From NCBI RefSeq assembly GCF_006861775.1, contig NZ_VDGG01000024.1:1-57902 (forward strand): a stretch of DNA of 57,902 nt. The letters are read 5' to 3'. A program made the translations under genes and the position numbers. The notes beneath the pieces were generated by a model. It saw nothing but the letters and a program-made list of their open reading frames with translations, did no database searches and had not been told where the DNA came from. Below, in pieces: positions 25,730 to 34,946 of the stretch (its first letter is position 1; each line of letters begins with the position of its first letter). Origin of the DNA: Psychrobacillus soli (GTDB lineage: Bacteria > Bacillota > Bacilli > Bacillales_A > Planococcaceae).

Positions 25730-26505
25730 AAACAATCGTAACGACAGCTGGTCGAACGAATGATTTATTTATTCAAAAAGCTAAAGAAATTGCTAGTGAA
25801 CTAACTTTGTCCTATGTTAGACGGCAAAAGAAGTCTATGCAAAAGTTGCAAGAAGAGCAGCAGGCGAATGTACTAGTTGTGAGTAAGGAGAGATTGGAAC
25901 TGTATGTTTACGGTTCTACTTCTCCTTTTTTCTTTCACCCAAATTCTGCGGCATTTCGTATGAAGCGCATACAAAATGGTGAAAAGGACTTACTATTAGA
26001 AGCTTTAGATTTACAACAAGGAGATCGCTTTTTGGACACAACTGCAGGATTATGTTCGGATAGTATAGTTGCTGCATATGCGGTTGGTGAGAACGGGGTT
26101 GTCGATGCTTGTGAGAAGGATGCAATGATTGCTTATATAGTTGAGCAAGGGTTAAAGGTGTACGAAACAGAGAATATGGAAATGCAAAAAAGTATGCGAC
26201 GGATACAAATAATTCCCCAAGATGCAGTGGACTATTTAAAACAGATGGATGCTAATTCCTATGATGTGGTTTACATGGATCCTATGTTTGAAGAAGTTAT
26301 TGAAGAATCGTCCAATTTCCAAACACTTCGAGAAGCTGGAGTGCATGACTCTTTGTCGGATGAATGGGTAGAGGAAGCAAAACGTGTAGCGAAGAAACGA
26401 GTAGTTCTAAAAGCTCATTTCCGATCACCCATGTTTGAAAAATATCAGTTCGAGCAGTTAACGAGATTATCTTCCAAGTTTCATTACGGTATTATCGACA
26501 TATAA
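25726..26505 (+). CDS. ypiP: Class I SAM-dependent methyltransferase (YpiP, RsmJ-like)
   Basis: The 259-residue protein has an SFFFHPNSAAFRMKRI-like N-terminal motif, the SAM-binding FLDTTAGLCSDSIVAA, and catalytic-type VVYMDPMFEE, as in RsmJ-related rRNA methyltransferases. Target RNA is not established for the Bacillus protein. It is co-transcribed and coupled with brxA and ends in a bidirectional terminator. Confidence 0.85.
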   Translation: MKTIVTTAGRTNDLFIQKAKEIASELTLSYVRRQKKSMQKLQEEQQANVLVVSKERLELYVYGSTSPFFFHPNSAAFRMKRIQNGEKDLLLEALDLQQGDRFLDTTAGLCSDSIVAAYAVGENGVVDACEKDAMIAYIVEQGLKVYETENMEMQKSMRRIQIIPQDAVDYLKQMDANSYDVVYMDPMFEEVIEESSNFQTLREAGVHDSLSDEWVEEAKRVAKKRVVLKAHFRSPMFEKYQFEQLTRLSSKFHYGIIDI

Positions 26506-26533
26506 AAAAGCTGTCAGTTATGACAGCTTTTTT
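26504..26533. terminator. Bidirectional terminator after ypiP
   Basis: AAAAAAGCTGTCA pairs with TGACAGCTTTTTT around a four-base loop. It also ends the 25-residue peptide gene on the minus strand. Confidence 0.9.
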
Positions 26534-26534
26534 A

Positions 26535-26612
26535 TTAATGTGTAAAGTTAAGTGACGTTAAATATCCTAATAAAAATAAAAAGCCGATGCCAATGATTAA
26601 ATCTGTGTCCAT
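26535..26612 (-). CDS. 25-residue membrane peptide
   Basis: The open frame reads MDTDLIIGIGFLFLLGYLTS plus LNFTH. A near-perfect AAGGAGG lies eight bases before the ATG, the stop is directly followed by a terminator, and the peptide is a single membrane helix with an acidic start. This is strong evidence for a real small protein. No family is recognised; small membrane regulators and type I toxins have this shape, but the net negative N-terminus argues against a toxin. Confidence 0.6.
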   Translation of the reverse strand: MDTDLIIGIGFLFLLGYLTSLNFTH

Positions 26613-26764
26613 AGTGACTTTCCTCCTTACTTTAAAAAAGCTACTGAATATCTACAGTTTTTATTGTACAATGAATACATAGAAGAAGAAACCTTTAGTT
26701 CGTAAAATCGTTACAATATAGTAAGAAGCATTATAAAATTGGTCATAATTGAAGGTGATAATGG

Positions 26765-27349
26765 ATGAAAAAGTGGTTTCAAAAGACGATAATTATTGCG
26801 GTCGCTTTCTTAACATTTGGACTTATATCTCCTAACCATCTTATTTGGGAGCAGTTATTAGATAACAAAAATCCGACAAAATCCATAGCTTCGGATGCGA
26901 ATACGAGTGAATTTGAACAAGTAACCATTATAGATTCACTGGATTCACCAAATTTAAGCGAAACGATTTCAAAAGCAGCCAGAGAGCAAGCATACATAAA
27001 ATTTGGTAATCGAATTGGTCCAGTTATACAGGATGAATTTGACGATGTTATTTTCCCACGAATGCAAGAAGTGATCGATACAACCATTGCTAAAGTAGAA
27101 AGTGACAAAATAGCGAATCTATCGATTACAGAACATCCTTCTGGGGAATACCATGAAAAAATATTTCATATTTACAATGAAAATACGAGAAAAGATTTCA
27201 TTCGATTTCATGTAAGAACCGATAAAAAGCCACAAGATGGTTATTATTTTAATTTTCATTATCACCTAGCAGAAGATAATTATTCGAAACATTACGCATT
27301 AGGTGAAATTTTTTGGTCGAAAAATACACCGCCTAAATGGTTATCCTAA
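26765..27349 (+). CDS. ypjP: YpjP-family secreted or membrane-anchored protein
   Basis: The protein has 194 residues with a signal-like helix (about 5-25), then the YpjP hallmark AREQAYIKFGNRIGPVIQDE with the following FPRMQEVI, and a C-terminal FRFH/YYFNFHYH beta region. Function is unknown. It marks the end of the conserved yphP-ypiP-ypjP block. In B. subtilis thyA-dfrA lies close by; here 18.5 kb intervene. Confidence 0.85.
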   Translation: MKKWFQKTIIIAVAFLTFGLISPNHLIWEQLLDNKNPTKSIASDANTSEFEQVTIIDSLDSPNLSETISKAAREQAYIKFGNRIGPVIQDEFDDVIFPRMQEVIDTTIAKVESDKIANLSITEHPSGEYHEKIFHIYNENTRKDFIRFHVRTDKKPQDGYYFNFHYHLAEDNYSKHYALGEIFWSKNTPPKWLS

Positions 27350-27360
27350 TACACCCATGA

Positions 27361-27390
27361 CACTCATTTTGTAAATGAGTGTTTTTTTTT
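27361..27390 (+). terminator. Terminator of ypjP
   Basis: CACTCATTT pairs with AAATGAGTG, then nine T. Confidence 0.9.
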
Positions 27391-27778
27391 ATAGAATTGA
27401 AAACCCCTTGCTGTGCGAGGGGCTCCAAAGAGCTCTTAGCTATGGATAAGAAAAAAGAGCCGATCGTACAATGCTTAGTTATGTCTTTTGTTGGTGGTAG
27501 GTATTAAAATTTATTAAAGGACTTCCTCATAGGATTTTTATTTATATGGAATAGTGAGGTTTTTAAACTACGATGGGCTTGTTATAAAAAGGATTAACGC
27601 AAAAAGGGCTGAAAATCGGGCAAAAAAGAAGATATAAATGAAGATAAGGTCATTTTCAATCGAGTTGAACATGAATAAAGGGTTTTTGAAGAAACTAATA
27701 AAGTAAATAGGAGCGTTGATCCCTTCTACTCGACTAGTTTAATAAAAGATAAAGACAACAACAAGTAAATCACTAGAG
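27391..27778. other. Left edge of the island, gene-free
   Basis: About 390 bases without an intact gene. A stop-bounded stretch near 27676-27770 (RVFEETNKVNRSVDPFYSTS) may be a protein fragment. CCCCTT near 27412 can pair with GAGGGG near 27424. No integrase, tRNA end or direct repeat is visible here. Confidence 0.4.
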
Positions 27779-27791
27779 CGGAGTGTTGTAA

Positions 27792-27974
27792 TTGAAAGTT
27801 TTTTCTAAACTTTTTACTAGAACAAATATTAGTAGTATGGCTATGTTTCTTGGGTTTTTGACTTTATATACTATTATTTCAGATATAGATCCTAACATAT
27901 TTATTATTGCAATCATTACAATACTTTTTTGGGTAGCTAATTCATTGCAAGTTATCAAAGAAAACAGGAAGTAG
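27792..27974 (+). CDS. Small two-helix membrane protein, 60 residues
   Basis: The TTG start follows GGAG by eight bases. Two membrane helices (about 12-31 and 35-53) are linked by SDIDPN, with a basic tail KENRK. No family is recognised; it could be an island cargo gene or a remnant. Confidence 0.5.
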   Translation: MKVFSKLFTRTNISSMAMFLGFLTLYTIISDIDPNIFIIAIITILFWVANSLQVIKENRK

Positions 27975-28078
27975 AACTATACGAATCACAATTATGGTTT
28001 TATATAATAATGAAGGCAGCGAAATTGGATTATAGTCTGAGTATGTAGGGCAAGCGCCTAAAGTAAGTAGTAAATTTC

Positions 28079-28231
28079 GAACATAGTGGTGATAATATTA
28101 GTTTTCATCCCCAAAGAGGCGATAGTGGGAAGAATCTCAGTTTACTTAAAGCTACAGTGAAAAAGGTAGGAAAGGTACATAGCCATATAGTCCAAAAGAA
28201 GAGACGCCCGCAGGCAGTCTCTTCTTGTTAA
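28079..28231 (+). pseudogene. Fragment of an unknown protein
   Basis: A stop-free stretch reads EHSGDNISFHPQRGDSGKNL followed by SLLKATVKKVGKVH, with no start codon. A neighbouring frame just upstream (SEYVGQAPKVSSKF) may belong to the same broken gene. Not recognised. Confidence 0.3.
28197..28227 (-). terminator. Terminator of the MerR-hlyC operon
   Basis: AAGAAGAGAC pairs with GTCTCTTCTT. On the minus strand it follows the last operon gene by about 40 bases. Confidence 0.7.
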
Positions 28232-28264
28232 TGCAATAAACGTTCATATAATAAAACTTTTTCC

Positions 28265-29320
28265 TTAAGTGGTTTGAACATCCGGATATTCATCACTAAT
28301 TTCACCGACAATTTCTTCTAAAATATCTTCCATTGTCACAAGACCGGTAGTGCTACCATCTTTATCTGTGACAATAGCCATATGAACCCTGCTTTGCTGC
28401 ATTTTAGACAGTACTTTCTGGATAGAAGTTGTTTCAGGGAAACGCGGCATTTCATGAATAAACGATTCCGGTTTCTCTGTTCTTCCAGCTGCCATGCTGG
28501 TCAACAACTCTTTTGTATTGATATAACCGATTAGCTTGTCTTTGTTTCCGCCTACTGTCACCGGATAACGCGTGTATTCATGGTCAGCTAATGCTTCAAA
28601 CAATTCGGATTGCGACAGGTCTTTGTCCACAGTTACGATTTCTGATCGCTGTATCATGATGTTTTTCACAGTCCTGTCGTCAAACGCAAAAATATTTTTA
28701 AGATAGGTCAATTCGGTTTGATTGATCTCGCCACTTTGGAAGCTTTCAGTCACGATTAATTTCAACTCTTCTTCCGAATGGGCCTCTTCATGTCCAGCAG
28801 GCTCTACTCCGAATAGTCGTAAAAAGACCCGCGCGGCACCGTTCAGTAACCAGATGAACGGATTCATTACTTTTCCGAACCAATACAGCGGGGGAGCAAG
28901 TAGCAACGTCATTTTTTCTGCGTATTGAATAGCTAATGTCTTTGGTGCCAATTCTCCAATCACCACATGTAGGAACGTGACTATTGCCAGGGCGATGGCA
29001 TAGGATAGTGCAGTCGCCAATGCTTCTGGAATAGCAAAATACTCAAATAATGGATGCAGCATTCTTTCAACAGTCGGTTCACCCAATGCACCAAGGCCTA
29101 AAGCCGTTACCGTAATTCCCAGTTGACAGGCAGATAGGTAATAATCCAATTCGTTCGTAACTTTCTTTGCAAGTGCGGCCTTCTTATTTCCTTCTGATAT
29201 CAATTGGTCGATCCTTGACATACGCACCTTTAAGATGGCAAATTCAGCCCCAACGAAGAAAGCGGTCAAGAGTATGAGCAATGCTATTAATAACAAGTTT
29301 ACTATGGTCTGTCCATCCAA
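28265..29320 (-). CDS. CNNM/HlyC-family membrane protein lacking the CorC domain
   Basis: A 351-residue protein has a CNNM (DUF21) domain with four helices (about 1-195) and a tandem CBS pair (about 205-345), then stops at VGEISDEYPDVQTT where its neighbour continues into a CorC/HlyC domain. The family is linked to Mg2+ or other cation efflux. I choose TTG at 29320 over the GTG at 29347 because it matches the start layout of the paralogue. It lies 69 bases after that gene in the operon. Confidence 0.85.
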   Translation of the reverse strand: MDGQTIVNLLLIALLILLTAFFVGAEFAILKVRMSRIDQLISEGNKKAALAKKVTNELDYYLSACQLGITVTALGLGALGEPTVERMLHPLFEYFAIPEALATALSYAIALAIVTFLHVVIGELAPKTLAIQYAEKMTLLLAPPLYWFGKVMNPFIWLLNGAARVFLRLFGVEPAGHEEAHSEEELKLIVTESFQSGEINQTELTYLKNIFAFDDRTVKNIMIQRSEIVTVDKDLSQSELFEALADHEYTRYPVTVGGNKDKLIGYINTKELLTSMAAGRTEKPESFIHEMPRFPETTSIQKVLSKMQQSRVHMAIVTDKDGSTTGLVTMEDILEEIVGEISDEYPDVQTT

Positions 29321-29351
29321 ATTTTCTCCCTCAAGAGAGGGATTCACCTCC
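29321..29351 (-). promoter_or_regulatory. Shine-Dalgarno plus hairpin before the second hlyC gene
   Basis: In minus-strand order: GGAGGTGAA (29351-29343), hairpin TCCCTC-TCTT-GAGGGA (29342-29327), six bases GAAAAT, start TTG. Unfolded, the SD is about 24 bases away; folded, it comes to normal spacing. The paralogue shows the same layout. Confidence 0.6.
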
Positions 29352-29389
29352 AGTAATGTTTAACTCAGTTATATCGAATTACCTTTTTG

Positions 29390-30694
29390 TTAAGTCTCTT
29401 GATGAAACATAACCCGCTTTATTTGTTGATTATCCATTTCAGTAACCGTCCATAGAAAGTTATCTTTGGAGATTATATCACCCGTTTGAACTTCTTCTCC
29501 TGGGCTTTGGGAATGAATCCAGCCCCCAATGGTATCGATATCTTCGCTTTCATCAAAAACTAAACCAAAGCGGTCTTGAAGATCTTTTAAGAGTACACGG
29601 CCATTGATGAGGTATTGCTTTTCATCAATCTTGCTGATATCCGGTACTTCGTCAGCATCGAATTCATCGCGGATTTCACCCACAATTTCCTCTAGAATGT
29701 CTTCCATCGTAATCATGCCGGCAGTTCCGCCATATTCATCAACTACTAATGCGATATGAACATGGGTATTCTGCATTCTGAGCAAAGCATCCTGTAGTCC
29801 AGTGGTTTCAAAAACAATAGGGAGTTTCCGTATGAATTCTTCGAGTTTTCGCTTCCGTCCAGCTACAATATGGGGAAGCATCTTTTTGGCACTGACAAAA
29901 CCGAGGATAAGGTCTTTGTCCCCGTTTTCCGATACCGGATAACGAGTGTAGTTGTTTTCATCCAAAGTTTTAATGATCTCATCCAATGGCATGTCTTTAT
30001 CCAGGGTAACCAGTTCCGTTCGTGGAACCATGATGTCCTTGACCATCCGTTCATCAAATGTGAAGACATTCTCCATATAGGATAGTTCTGTTTGATTGAG
30101 CGCGCCACCCTCGTAACTTTGGGCCATAATGATTTTCAGTTCCTCTTCCGAGTAAGCCTGTTCATGTCCAGCAGGTTTAACGCCAAATGATTTTAACAGA
30201 ACGCCTGCTGATCCATTCAAAGTCCAAATAAACGGCTTCATGATTTTTCCAAACCAGAAAAGCGGTGGTGCGAGAATCAAGGTCATTTTTTCAGCATATT
30301 GAATGGCCAATGTTTTTGGGGCCATCTCCCCAATAACGACGTGTAGAAACGTTACCAGTAGAAAGGCTATGGCATAGGAAGCTGCGGATGCTATAGCATC
30401 GGAAACAGCAAAAAAATCAAAGATCGGGTACATCAGACGTTCAACAGTTGGTTTCCCCAATGCCCCTAATCCTAAAGCAGTAACTGTAATACCCAGCTGG
30501 CAGGCTGATAAGTAATAATCCAAATTAACGGCCACTTTTTTTGCAAGTATAGCTTTTTTATTTCCTTCGGCGATCAGTTGATCGAGCCGAGACATCCGAA
30601 TCTTTACTACGGCAAATTCCGATCCGACGAAAAATGCCGTCAAGCCAATTAATATCACTAATAAAACTATATTCATTATGGTTATTATATCCAC
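29390..30694 (-). CDS. CNNM/HlyC-family membrane protein, full-length
   Basis: The 434-residue product contains a CNNM domain (about 1-195), two CBS motifs (about 205-335), and a C-terminal CorC/HlyC domain ([17 protein letters not shown] to the end). Homologues (YhdP, MpfA type) protect against excess Mg2+ or other divalent cations; the haemolysin name is historical. It starts with GTG after the hairpin leader and follows the MerR gene by 38 bases. Confidence 0.88.
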   Translation of the reverse strand: MDIITIMNIVLLVILIGLTAFFVGSEFAVVKIRMSRLDQLIAEGNKKAILAKKVAVNLDYYLSACQLGITVTALGLGALGKPTVERLMYPIFDFFAVSDAIASAASYAIAFLLVTFLHVVIGEMAPKTLAIQYAEKMTLILAPPLFWFGKIMKPFIWTLNGSAGVLLKSFGVKPAGHEQAYSEEELKIIMAQSYEGGALNQTELSYMENVFTFDERMVKDIMVPRTELVTLDKDMPLDEIIKTLDENNYTRYPVSENGDKDLILGFVSAKKMLPHIVAGRKRKLEEFIRKLPIVFETTGLQDALLRMQNTHVHIALVVDEYGGTAGMITMEDILEEIVGEIRDEFDADEVPDISKIDEKQYLINGRVLLKDLQDRFGLVFDESEDIDTIGGWIHSQSPGEEVQTGDIISKDNFLWTVTEMDNQQIKRVMFHQET

Positions 30695-30724
30695 TTATGT
30701 TCCCTGGTAAAGGGATTCACCTCC
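30695..30724 (-). promoter_or_regulatory. Shine-Dalgarno plus hairpin before the first hlyC gene
   Basis: In minus-strand order: GGAGGTGAA (30724-30716), hairpin TCCCT-TTACC-AGGGA (30715-30701), six bases ACATAA, start GTG. The layout is the same as upstream of the second gene although the loop and spacer sequences differ. Confidence 0.6.
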
Positions 30725-30732
30725 AAAATTAA

Positions 30733-31119
30733 TTACATCAAAGTCAATAACGAAGCAATCGACAACAACCGTGTTTCTAGCGTTTTATGAATATTTACTT
30801 TTAAGTGAGTAGGCGCATCTTTCAGTTGTTCCTCCAACCGTGCTAATTTTTTTTGTAAACAATCAAATTCCTCGTGAACTTCTCTCATCAGGAGTTCGGT
30901 TTCTAGATTTTCATTTGTGACGAGAATTTGTTTGATTTCCGCAATCGACATGCGCTGTTTTTTCAATAGCTGAATCCGTTCGATCGTCTGAAGGACAGTC
31001 GCAGGGTATAGCCGGTAGTTGGCTTCTGAACGCTCAACAGGAAATAACCCGCAGTTTGTATAGTAATCAATTGTCCGAGTCGATAATCCGCTAAGTTTCG
31101 CAACCTCGCCAATATGCAT
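30733..31119 (-). CDS. MerR-family transcriptional regulator
   Basis: The 128-residue protein has a winged helix with HIGEVAKLSGLSTRTIDYYT and the hinge RLYPATVLQTIERIQLLKKQ, then a coiled-coil dimer helix. The C-terminus lacks the metal-binding cysteines of MerR/ZntR types, so the signal is probably not a thiophilic metal. AAGGAA precedes the ATG at 31119; the longer frame to 31191 has no start site. It is the first gene of the operon with the two hlyC genes. Confidence 0.88.
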   Translation of the reverse strand: MHIGEVAKLSGLSTRTIDYYTNCGLFPVERSEANYRLYPATVLQTIERIQLLKKQRMSIAEIKQILVTNENLETELLMREVHEEFDCLQKKLARLEEQLKDAPTHLKVNIHKTLETRLLSIASLLTLM

Positions 31120-31254
31120 TAATTCCTTCCCAATGTAAGCGCCCCCTTTCAATATATTAAGAAAATAGTAACACAATTTACATAAAAGCATACAGTAGTA
31201 CGTCCTGCTTTGGGGAAGAATTCACTCGTTTTATTGAAAAATTGTTCTTGTTTT

Positions 31255-31365
31255 CGACATAAAGTCTATAATACATCCAATGAGTTTAATTCTTTTTATC
31301 CAGACGAAGTTATAGATAGAGCACTTTTATTGGCACAAAATTATGCTGAAGGCATGATTTATTAA
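31255..31365 (+). pseudogene. C-terminal fragment of an unknown protein
   Basis: The stop-terminated frame ends NEFNSFYPDEVIDRALLLAQ then NYAEGMIY. It reads like genuine protein but has no start codon. Not recognised. Confidence 0.3.
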
Positions 31366-31407
31366 ATGTTTAAAGGATTAGAAAGAAAACATAGAGGAAA
31401 TAAATTC

Positions 31408-31587
31408 ATGAATATCAAAGCTGGTAAAAGACCTGTTGTTTCTGAACCTGAGCTTTATGCATCTGATAACCAGTTAGTAATAATAAATAAAAAATGTTGT
31501 GATTCACATTTTAAAGTGACCGAACTAGACAAACACCGTTTTATTTACAAAGTGTTTACAAAAAATAAAGTTGCAAATCGCATATAA
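31408..31587 (+). CDS. Small hypothetical protein, 59 residues
   Basis: Start at 31408 (MNIKAGKRPVVSEPELYASD) is supported by AGAGGAAA; the frame also runs from 31366 without a site. A CC pair occurs in NKKCCDSHFKV. No family is recognised. Its end overlaps the ars promoter. Confidence 0.45.
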   Translation: MNIKAGKRPVVSEPELYASDNQLVIINKKCCDSHFKVTELDKHRFIYKVFTKNKVANRI

Positions 31588-31617
31588 GTAGAATATTATA
31601 TAAGCAAATGGTTATAT
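31571..31617 (+). promoter_or_regulatory. ars operon promoter and ArsR operator
   Basis: TTGCAA (31571-31576), a 17-base spacer and TATTAT (31594-31599). Directly overlapping, ATATAA (31598-31603) and TTATAT (31612-31617) form an imperfect palindrome around GCAAATGG, the form typical of ArsR operators. The wider arms CATATAA and TTATATG extend it. Confidence 0.7.
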
Positions 31618-31644
31618 GTTAATTGAGAAGGAGGTATTATAAAA

Positions 31645-31989
31645 ATGGAATTACCATCGATTGATATAGAAAAGGCTGCCACAATATTAAAACTGTTGGG
31701 TGATAAAACAAGGCTAACAATGATTAAAATGCTTGATTCGCATGATTATTGTGTTTGTGAATTTGTTGAAATATTTAAAGTAAGTCAACCTGCTATTAGT
31801 CAACACGTACGTAAATTGAAAGATGCTGGACTAGTGGGGGAAACAAGAAGAGGTCAATGGATTATCTATTCATTGAACAAGAAAAGTGATGTTTTTCCAT
31901 TGGTTCAGAACTTGATGAATCATCTTCCAAATCAAGATTTTAAACTACAAGAATTAGAAGCACAGGGATTACGTATCTCTTGTGATTAA
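31645..31989 (+). CDS. arsR: ArsR arsenite-responsive repressor
   Basis: The 114-residue winged-helix repressor carries the metalloid site CVCEF in the DNA-recognition region, followed by [18 protein letters not shown]. It binds arsenite or antimonite and leaves its operator. GGAGG precedes the ATG. It is the first gene of the eight-gene operon. Confidence 0.93.
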   Translation: MELPSIDIEKAATILKLLGDKTRLTMIKMLDSHDYCVCEFVEIFKVSQPAISQHVRKLKDAGLVGETRRGQWIIYSLNKKSDVFPLVQNLMNHLPNQDFKLQELEAQGLRISCD

Positions 31990-32003
31990 AGGAGGTTAGC
32001 ACT

Positions 32004-33299
32004 ATGTCACCAGTCATTTTAGCATCAATAATATTCATAGTAACGCTTATCTTCGTTATATGGCAGCCAAAAGGTTTAAACATCGGTTGGTCTGCATGTG
32101 GGGGAGCAATTATTGCGTTATTAGTAGGAGTTGTCGATTTTAGTGATGTGATAGAGGTAGTAGACATTACTTGGAACGCAACTTTATCCTTTATCGCGAT
32201 TATCTTAATTTCTTTAATTTTAGATGAGATCGGATTATTTGAATGGGCCGCCTTACATATGGCAAAGGCCGCAAAAAGCAATGGTATTAAAATGTTCGTT
32301 TATGTCAGTGTTTTAGGAGCCATTGTTGCTGCCTTTTTCGCTAATGACGGGGCCGCATTAATTTTGACCCCAATTGTCTTAGCGATGGTTCGTAATTTGA
32401 ATTTCAAAGAAAAAATGATCTTTCCGTTTATTATGGCAAGTGGGTTTATTGCGGATACAACTTCACTACCATTTGTCGTTAGTAACCTAGTTAACATTGT
32501 ATCAGCTGATTTCTTCGATATTGGTTTCGTGGAATACGCTTCTAGAATGATTATTCCTAACATATTTTCTCTAGTTGCAACTATTAGCGTTTTGTTATTT
32601 TATTTTAGAAAAAGCATACCAAGAACGTATGATTTATCTAAGCTAAGAGAACCAAAGGAAGCAATTAAGGATATAAAAATGTTCCATTTATCTTGGTATG
32701 TTCTTGCTATATTGGTTGTTGGTTACTTTAGTAGTGAATTCATCAACATTCCTGTTTCCATTGTTGCCGGTATAATAGCTATTTTCTTTATTATAATGGC
32801 AAGAAGAAGTAGTGCTGTCGATACAAGAACAGTTATAAAAGGAGCACCATGGAATATTGTATTTTTCTCAATCGGTATGTATGTTGTTGTTTACGGACTG
32901 GGGAATGCAGGACTTACAAGCGTTTTAGCTGGAGTTATAGAAGTAGCTGCAGAACAAGGGCTATTCGTAGCTACGATGTCGATGGGCTTCATTGCAGCTT
33001 TCCTATCATCCCTAATGAATAACATGCCAACTGTTATGATAGATGCTTTAGCAATTGCAGAAACGAATACTTCCGGTACTATCCGTGAAGCACTTATTTA
33101 TGCCAATGTCATTGGATCTGATTTAGGCCCAAAAATCACACCGATTGGATCACTTGCGACGTTAGTATGGCTTCATGTCTTATCTCAAAAAGGTGTAAAA
33201 ATCTCCTGGGGAACATATTTTAAAACTGGTATTGTCATAACGATTCCTATTCTTTTCATTACACTTCTAGGTCTATATATTTCATTATTATTTTTCTAA
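32004..33299 (+). CDS. arsB: ArsB arsenite efflux permease
   Basis: The 431-residue protein has about twelve membrane helices and belongs to the ArsB/NhaD ion transporter group, including the [16 protein letters not shown] re-entrant motif. It exports arsenite or antimonite, alone or powered by ArsA. GGAGG lies before the ATG, 14 bases after arsR. Confidence 0.93.
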   Translation: MSPVILASIIFIVTLIFVIWQPKGLNIGWSACGGAIIALLVGVVDFSDVIEVVDITWNATLSFIAIILISLILDEIGLFEWAALHMAKAAKSNGIKMFVYVSVLGAIVAAFFANDGAALILTPIVLAMVRNLNFKEKMIFPFIMASGFIADTTSLPFVVSNLVNIVSADFFDIGFVEYASRMIIPNIFSLVATISVLLFYFRKSIPRTYDLSKLREPKEAIKDIKMFHLSWYVLAILVVGYFSSEFINIPVSIVAGIIAIFFIIMARRSSAVDTRTVIKGAPWNIVFFSIGMYVVVYGLGNAGLTSVLAGVIEVAAEQGLFVATMSMGFIAAFLSSLMNNMPTVMIDALAIAETNTSGTIREALIYANVIGSDLGPKITPIGSLATLVWLHVLSQKGVKISWGTYFKTGIVITIPILFITLLGLYISLLFF

Positions 33300-33313
33300 A
33301 GGAGAATAAAATT

Positions 33314-34006
33314 ATGGATAAAACATCAATCTATTTTTTATGTACAGGAAATTCATGCAGAAGCCAAATGGCAGAAGGATTTGCCAAAAAATATGTAGGA
33401 AATAATTATGAAGTTCATAGTGCAGGAATTGAAGCTAGAGGAATACACTCATTAGCAATTAAAGTCATGAATGAAAAAGGAATAGATATATCAGGCCAAA
33501 CATCAGATCTAGTGAGCGTAAAATTACTAAACAAAGCTGATATTGTTATTACATTATGTAAAGATGCGATGGAAAGATGTCCAATTTCTTTACCAAGATC
33601 ATCTCATTATCATTGGCCATTTGATGATCCTGCAAAGGTTCAAGGAACTGAAGATCATATTATTAGGAGTTTTAGACAAGTAAGAGATGAAATTGAAACA
33701 ACTATTCAAAAATTCATTACTGGAAACTCCGGTGTGGTTTTTAACTCTAAAGACAATAAATATGATCATCTAATACTCCAAGAAGACTTCGGAGAGCAAA
33801 TAAAGCATCTTCGTGAGTCTAAGGGCTTAAATATAACAGGATTAGCTATTCGCTCTGGTTTATCGGAAGATTATCTTACTAAAACGGAGAAGAATCTTAC
33901 TAATCCTTCAAGATTTTTCATGCATCACTTAGCGAATGCTTTTCAAATGGATTTCGATGAATTAATAAACCATCTTTATACCGATAATAGCAGTAAAGTA
34001 AATTAG
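33314..34006 (+). CDS. Arsenate reductase fused to an XRE-type helix-turn-helix domain
   Basis: Residues 1-135 are a thioredoxin-coupled ArsC of the low-molecular-weight phosphatase fold: CTGNSCRSQ with Cys10 and Cys15, and LCKDAMERC with Cys82 and Cys89, all catalytic cysteines intact. After a linker, about 155-222 form an XRE helix-turn-helix domain ([20 protein letters not shown]). One uninterrupted frame encodes both. The next gene is a normal ArsC, so this one may be a redox-gated regulator or a reductase with an added DNA- or protein-binding role. Confidence 0.9.
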   Translation: MDKTSIYFLCTGNSCRSQMAEGFAKKYVGNNYEVHSAGIEARGIHSLAIKVMNEKGIDISGQTSDLVSVKLLNKADIVITLCKDAMERCPISLPRSSHYHWPFDDPAKVQGTEDHIIRSFRQVRDEIETTIQKFITGNSGVVFNSKDNKYDHLILQEDFGEQIKHLRESKGLNITGLAIRSGLSEDYLTKTEKNLTNPSRFFMHHLANAFQMDFDELINHLYTDNSSKVN

Positions 34007-34052
34007 ATTATATATACTAATAAAAGCATAGAACAGAGGAGACTACTTAGAA

Positions 34053-34472
34053 ATGACAAAAAAAACTTTATACTTTTTATGTACAGGAAATTCATGCAGA
34101 AGCCAGATGGCAGAGGGTTGGGGAAAAAAATATTTAGGTGATGAGTGGGAAGTTATGAGTGCAGGAATTGAAGCACATGGTTTGAACCCTAATGCTGTTA
34201 AAGCGATGAATGAGGTTGGAGTTGATATTTCTAATCAGACTTCAGATATCATTGATATGGAAACATTAAATAATGCAGATTTTGTAGTTACACTTTGTGG
34301 GGATGCTGCGGATAAATGTCCAATGACACCACCTCATGTGAAACGCGATCATTGGGGCTTTGACGACCCTGCTAAAGCAGAGGGAACTGATGAAGAGAAA
34401 TGGGCTACCTTCCAACGAGTTCGTGATGAAATTGGGCAAAGAATCAAGCATTTTTCTGAAACAGGCGAATGA
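34053..34472 (+). CDS. arsC: Arsenate reductase (thioredoxin type)
   Basis: The 139-residue enzyme reduces arsenate to arsenite using the Cys10-Cys82-Cys89 relay and thioredoxin. It has [11 protein letters not shown] and LCGDAADKC at the same positions as its fused neighbour and about the usual length for the family. AGAGGAG precedes the ATG. Confidence 0.95.
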   Translation: MTKKTLYFLCTGNSCRSQMAEGWGKKYLGDEWEVMSAGIEAHGLNPNAVKAMNEVGVDISNQTSDIIDMETLNNADFVVTLCGDAADKCPMTPPHVKRDHWGFDDPAKAEGTDEEKWATFQRVRDEIGQRIKHFSETGE

Positions 34473-34563
34473 TTTAACATTACCAAGAGAAAATTTTCTC
34501 TTGGTTCTCTTTTCACCAGAATATAAGTATATGCTTATTTGATATTGTAACGGGGGTTTTATC

Positions 34564-34926
34564 ATGAAAAAAGTAGAGATTTATGATCCTGCGATGTGTT
34601 GTTCAACAGGTGTCTGTGGACCAAGTGTGGACCCAGAATTAACAAGAGTAGCTTCGGCTTTGTATTCACTTGAGAAAAAGGGATTTAATATTACACGATA
34701 TCAATTAACCAATAATCCGGATAAATTTGTGGAGAATGATGCAGTAAATAGTGTTTTACATGAAGAAGGAATAGATGCTTTGCCAGTAGTTTTAGTAGAT
34801 GGTCAGATTGTAAAACTTGGTTGTTATCCAACAAACGATGAACTAGCAGAATGGTTTAACGTAGATTTAGAAGAATTAAAAGAAAAGCCAAAAGTTCGAC
34901 TTTCGATTGATTTAAATTCACTTTAA
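34564..34926 (+). CDS. arsD: ArsD metallochaperone
   Basis: The 120-residue protein delivers arsenite to ArsA. The essential cysteines Cys12, Cys13 and Cys18 are present in PAMCCSTGVCGPSVD. No C-terminal vicinal pairs follow. It lies 20 bases upstream of arsA. Confidence 0.95.
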   Translation: MKKVEIYDPAMCCSTGVCGPSVDPELTRVASALYSLEKKGFNITRYQLTNNPDKFVENDAVNSVLHEEGIDALPVVLVDGQIVKLGCYPTNDELAEWFNVDLEELKEKPKVRLSIDLNSL

Positions 34927-34946
34927 AACGGAAAGAAGCGATAAAC

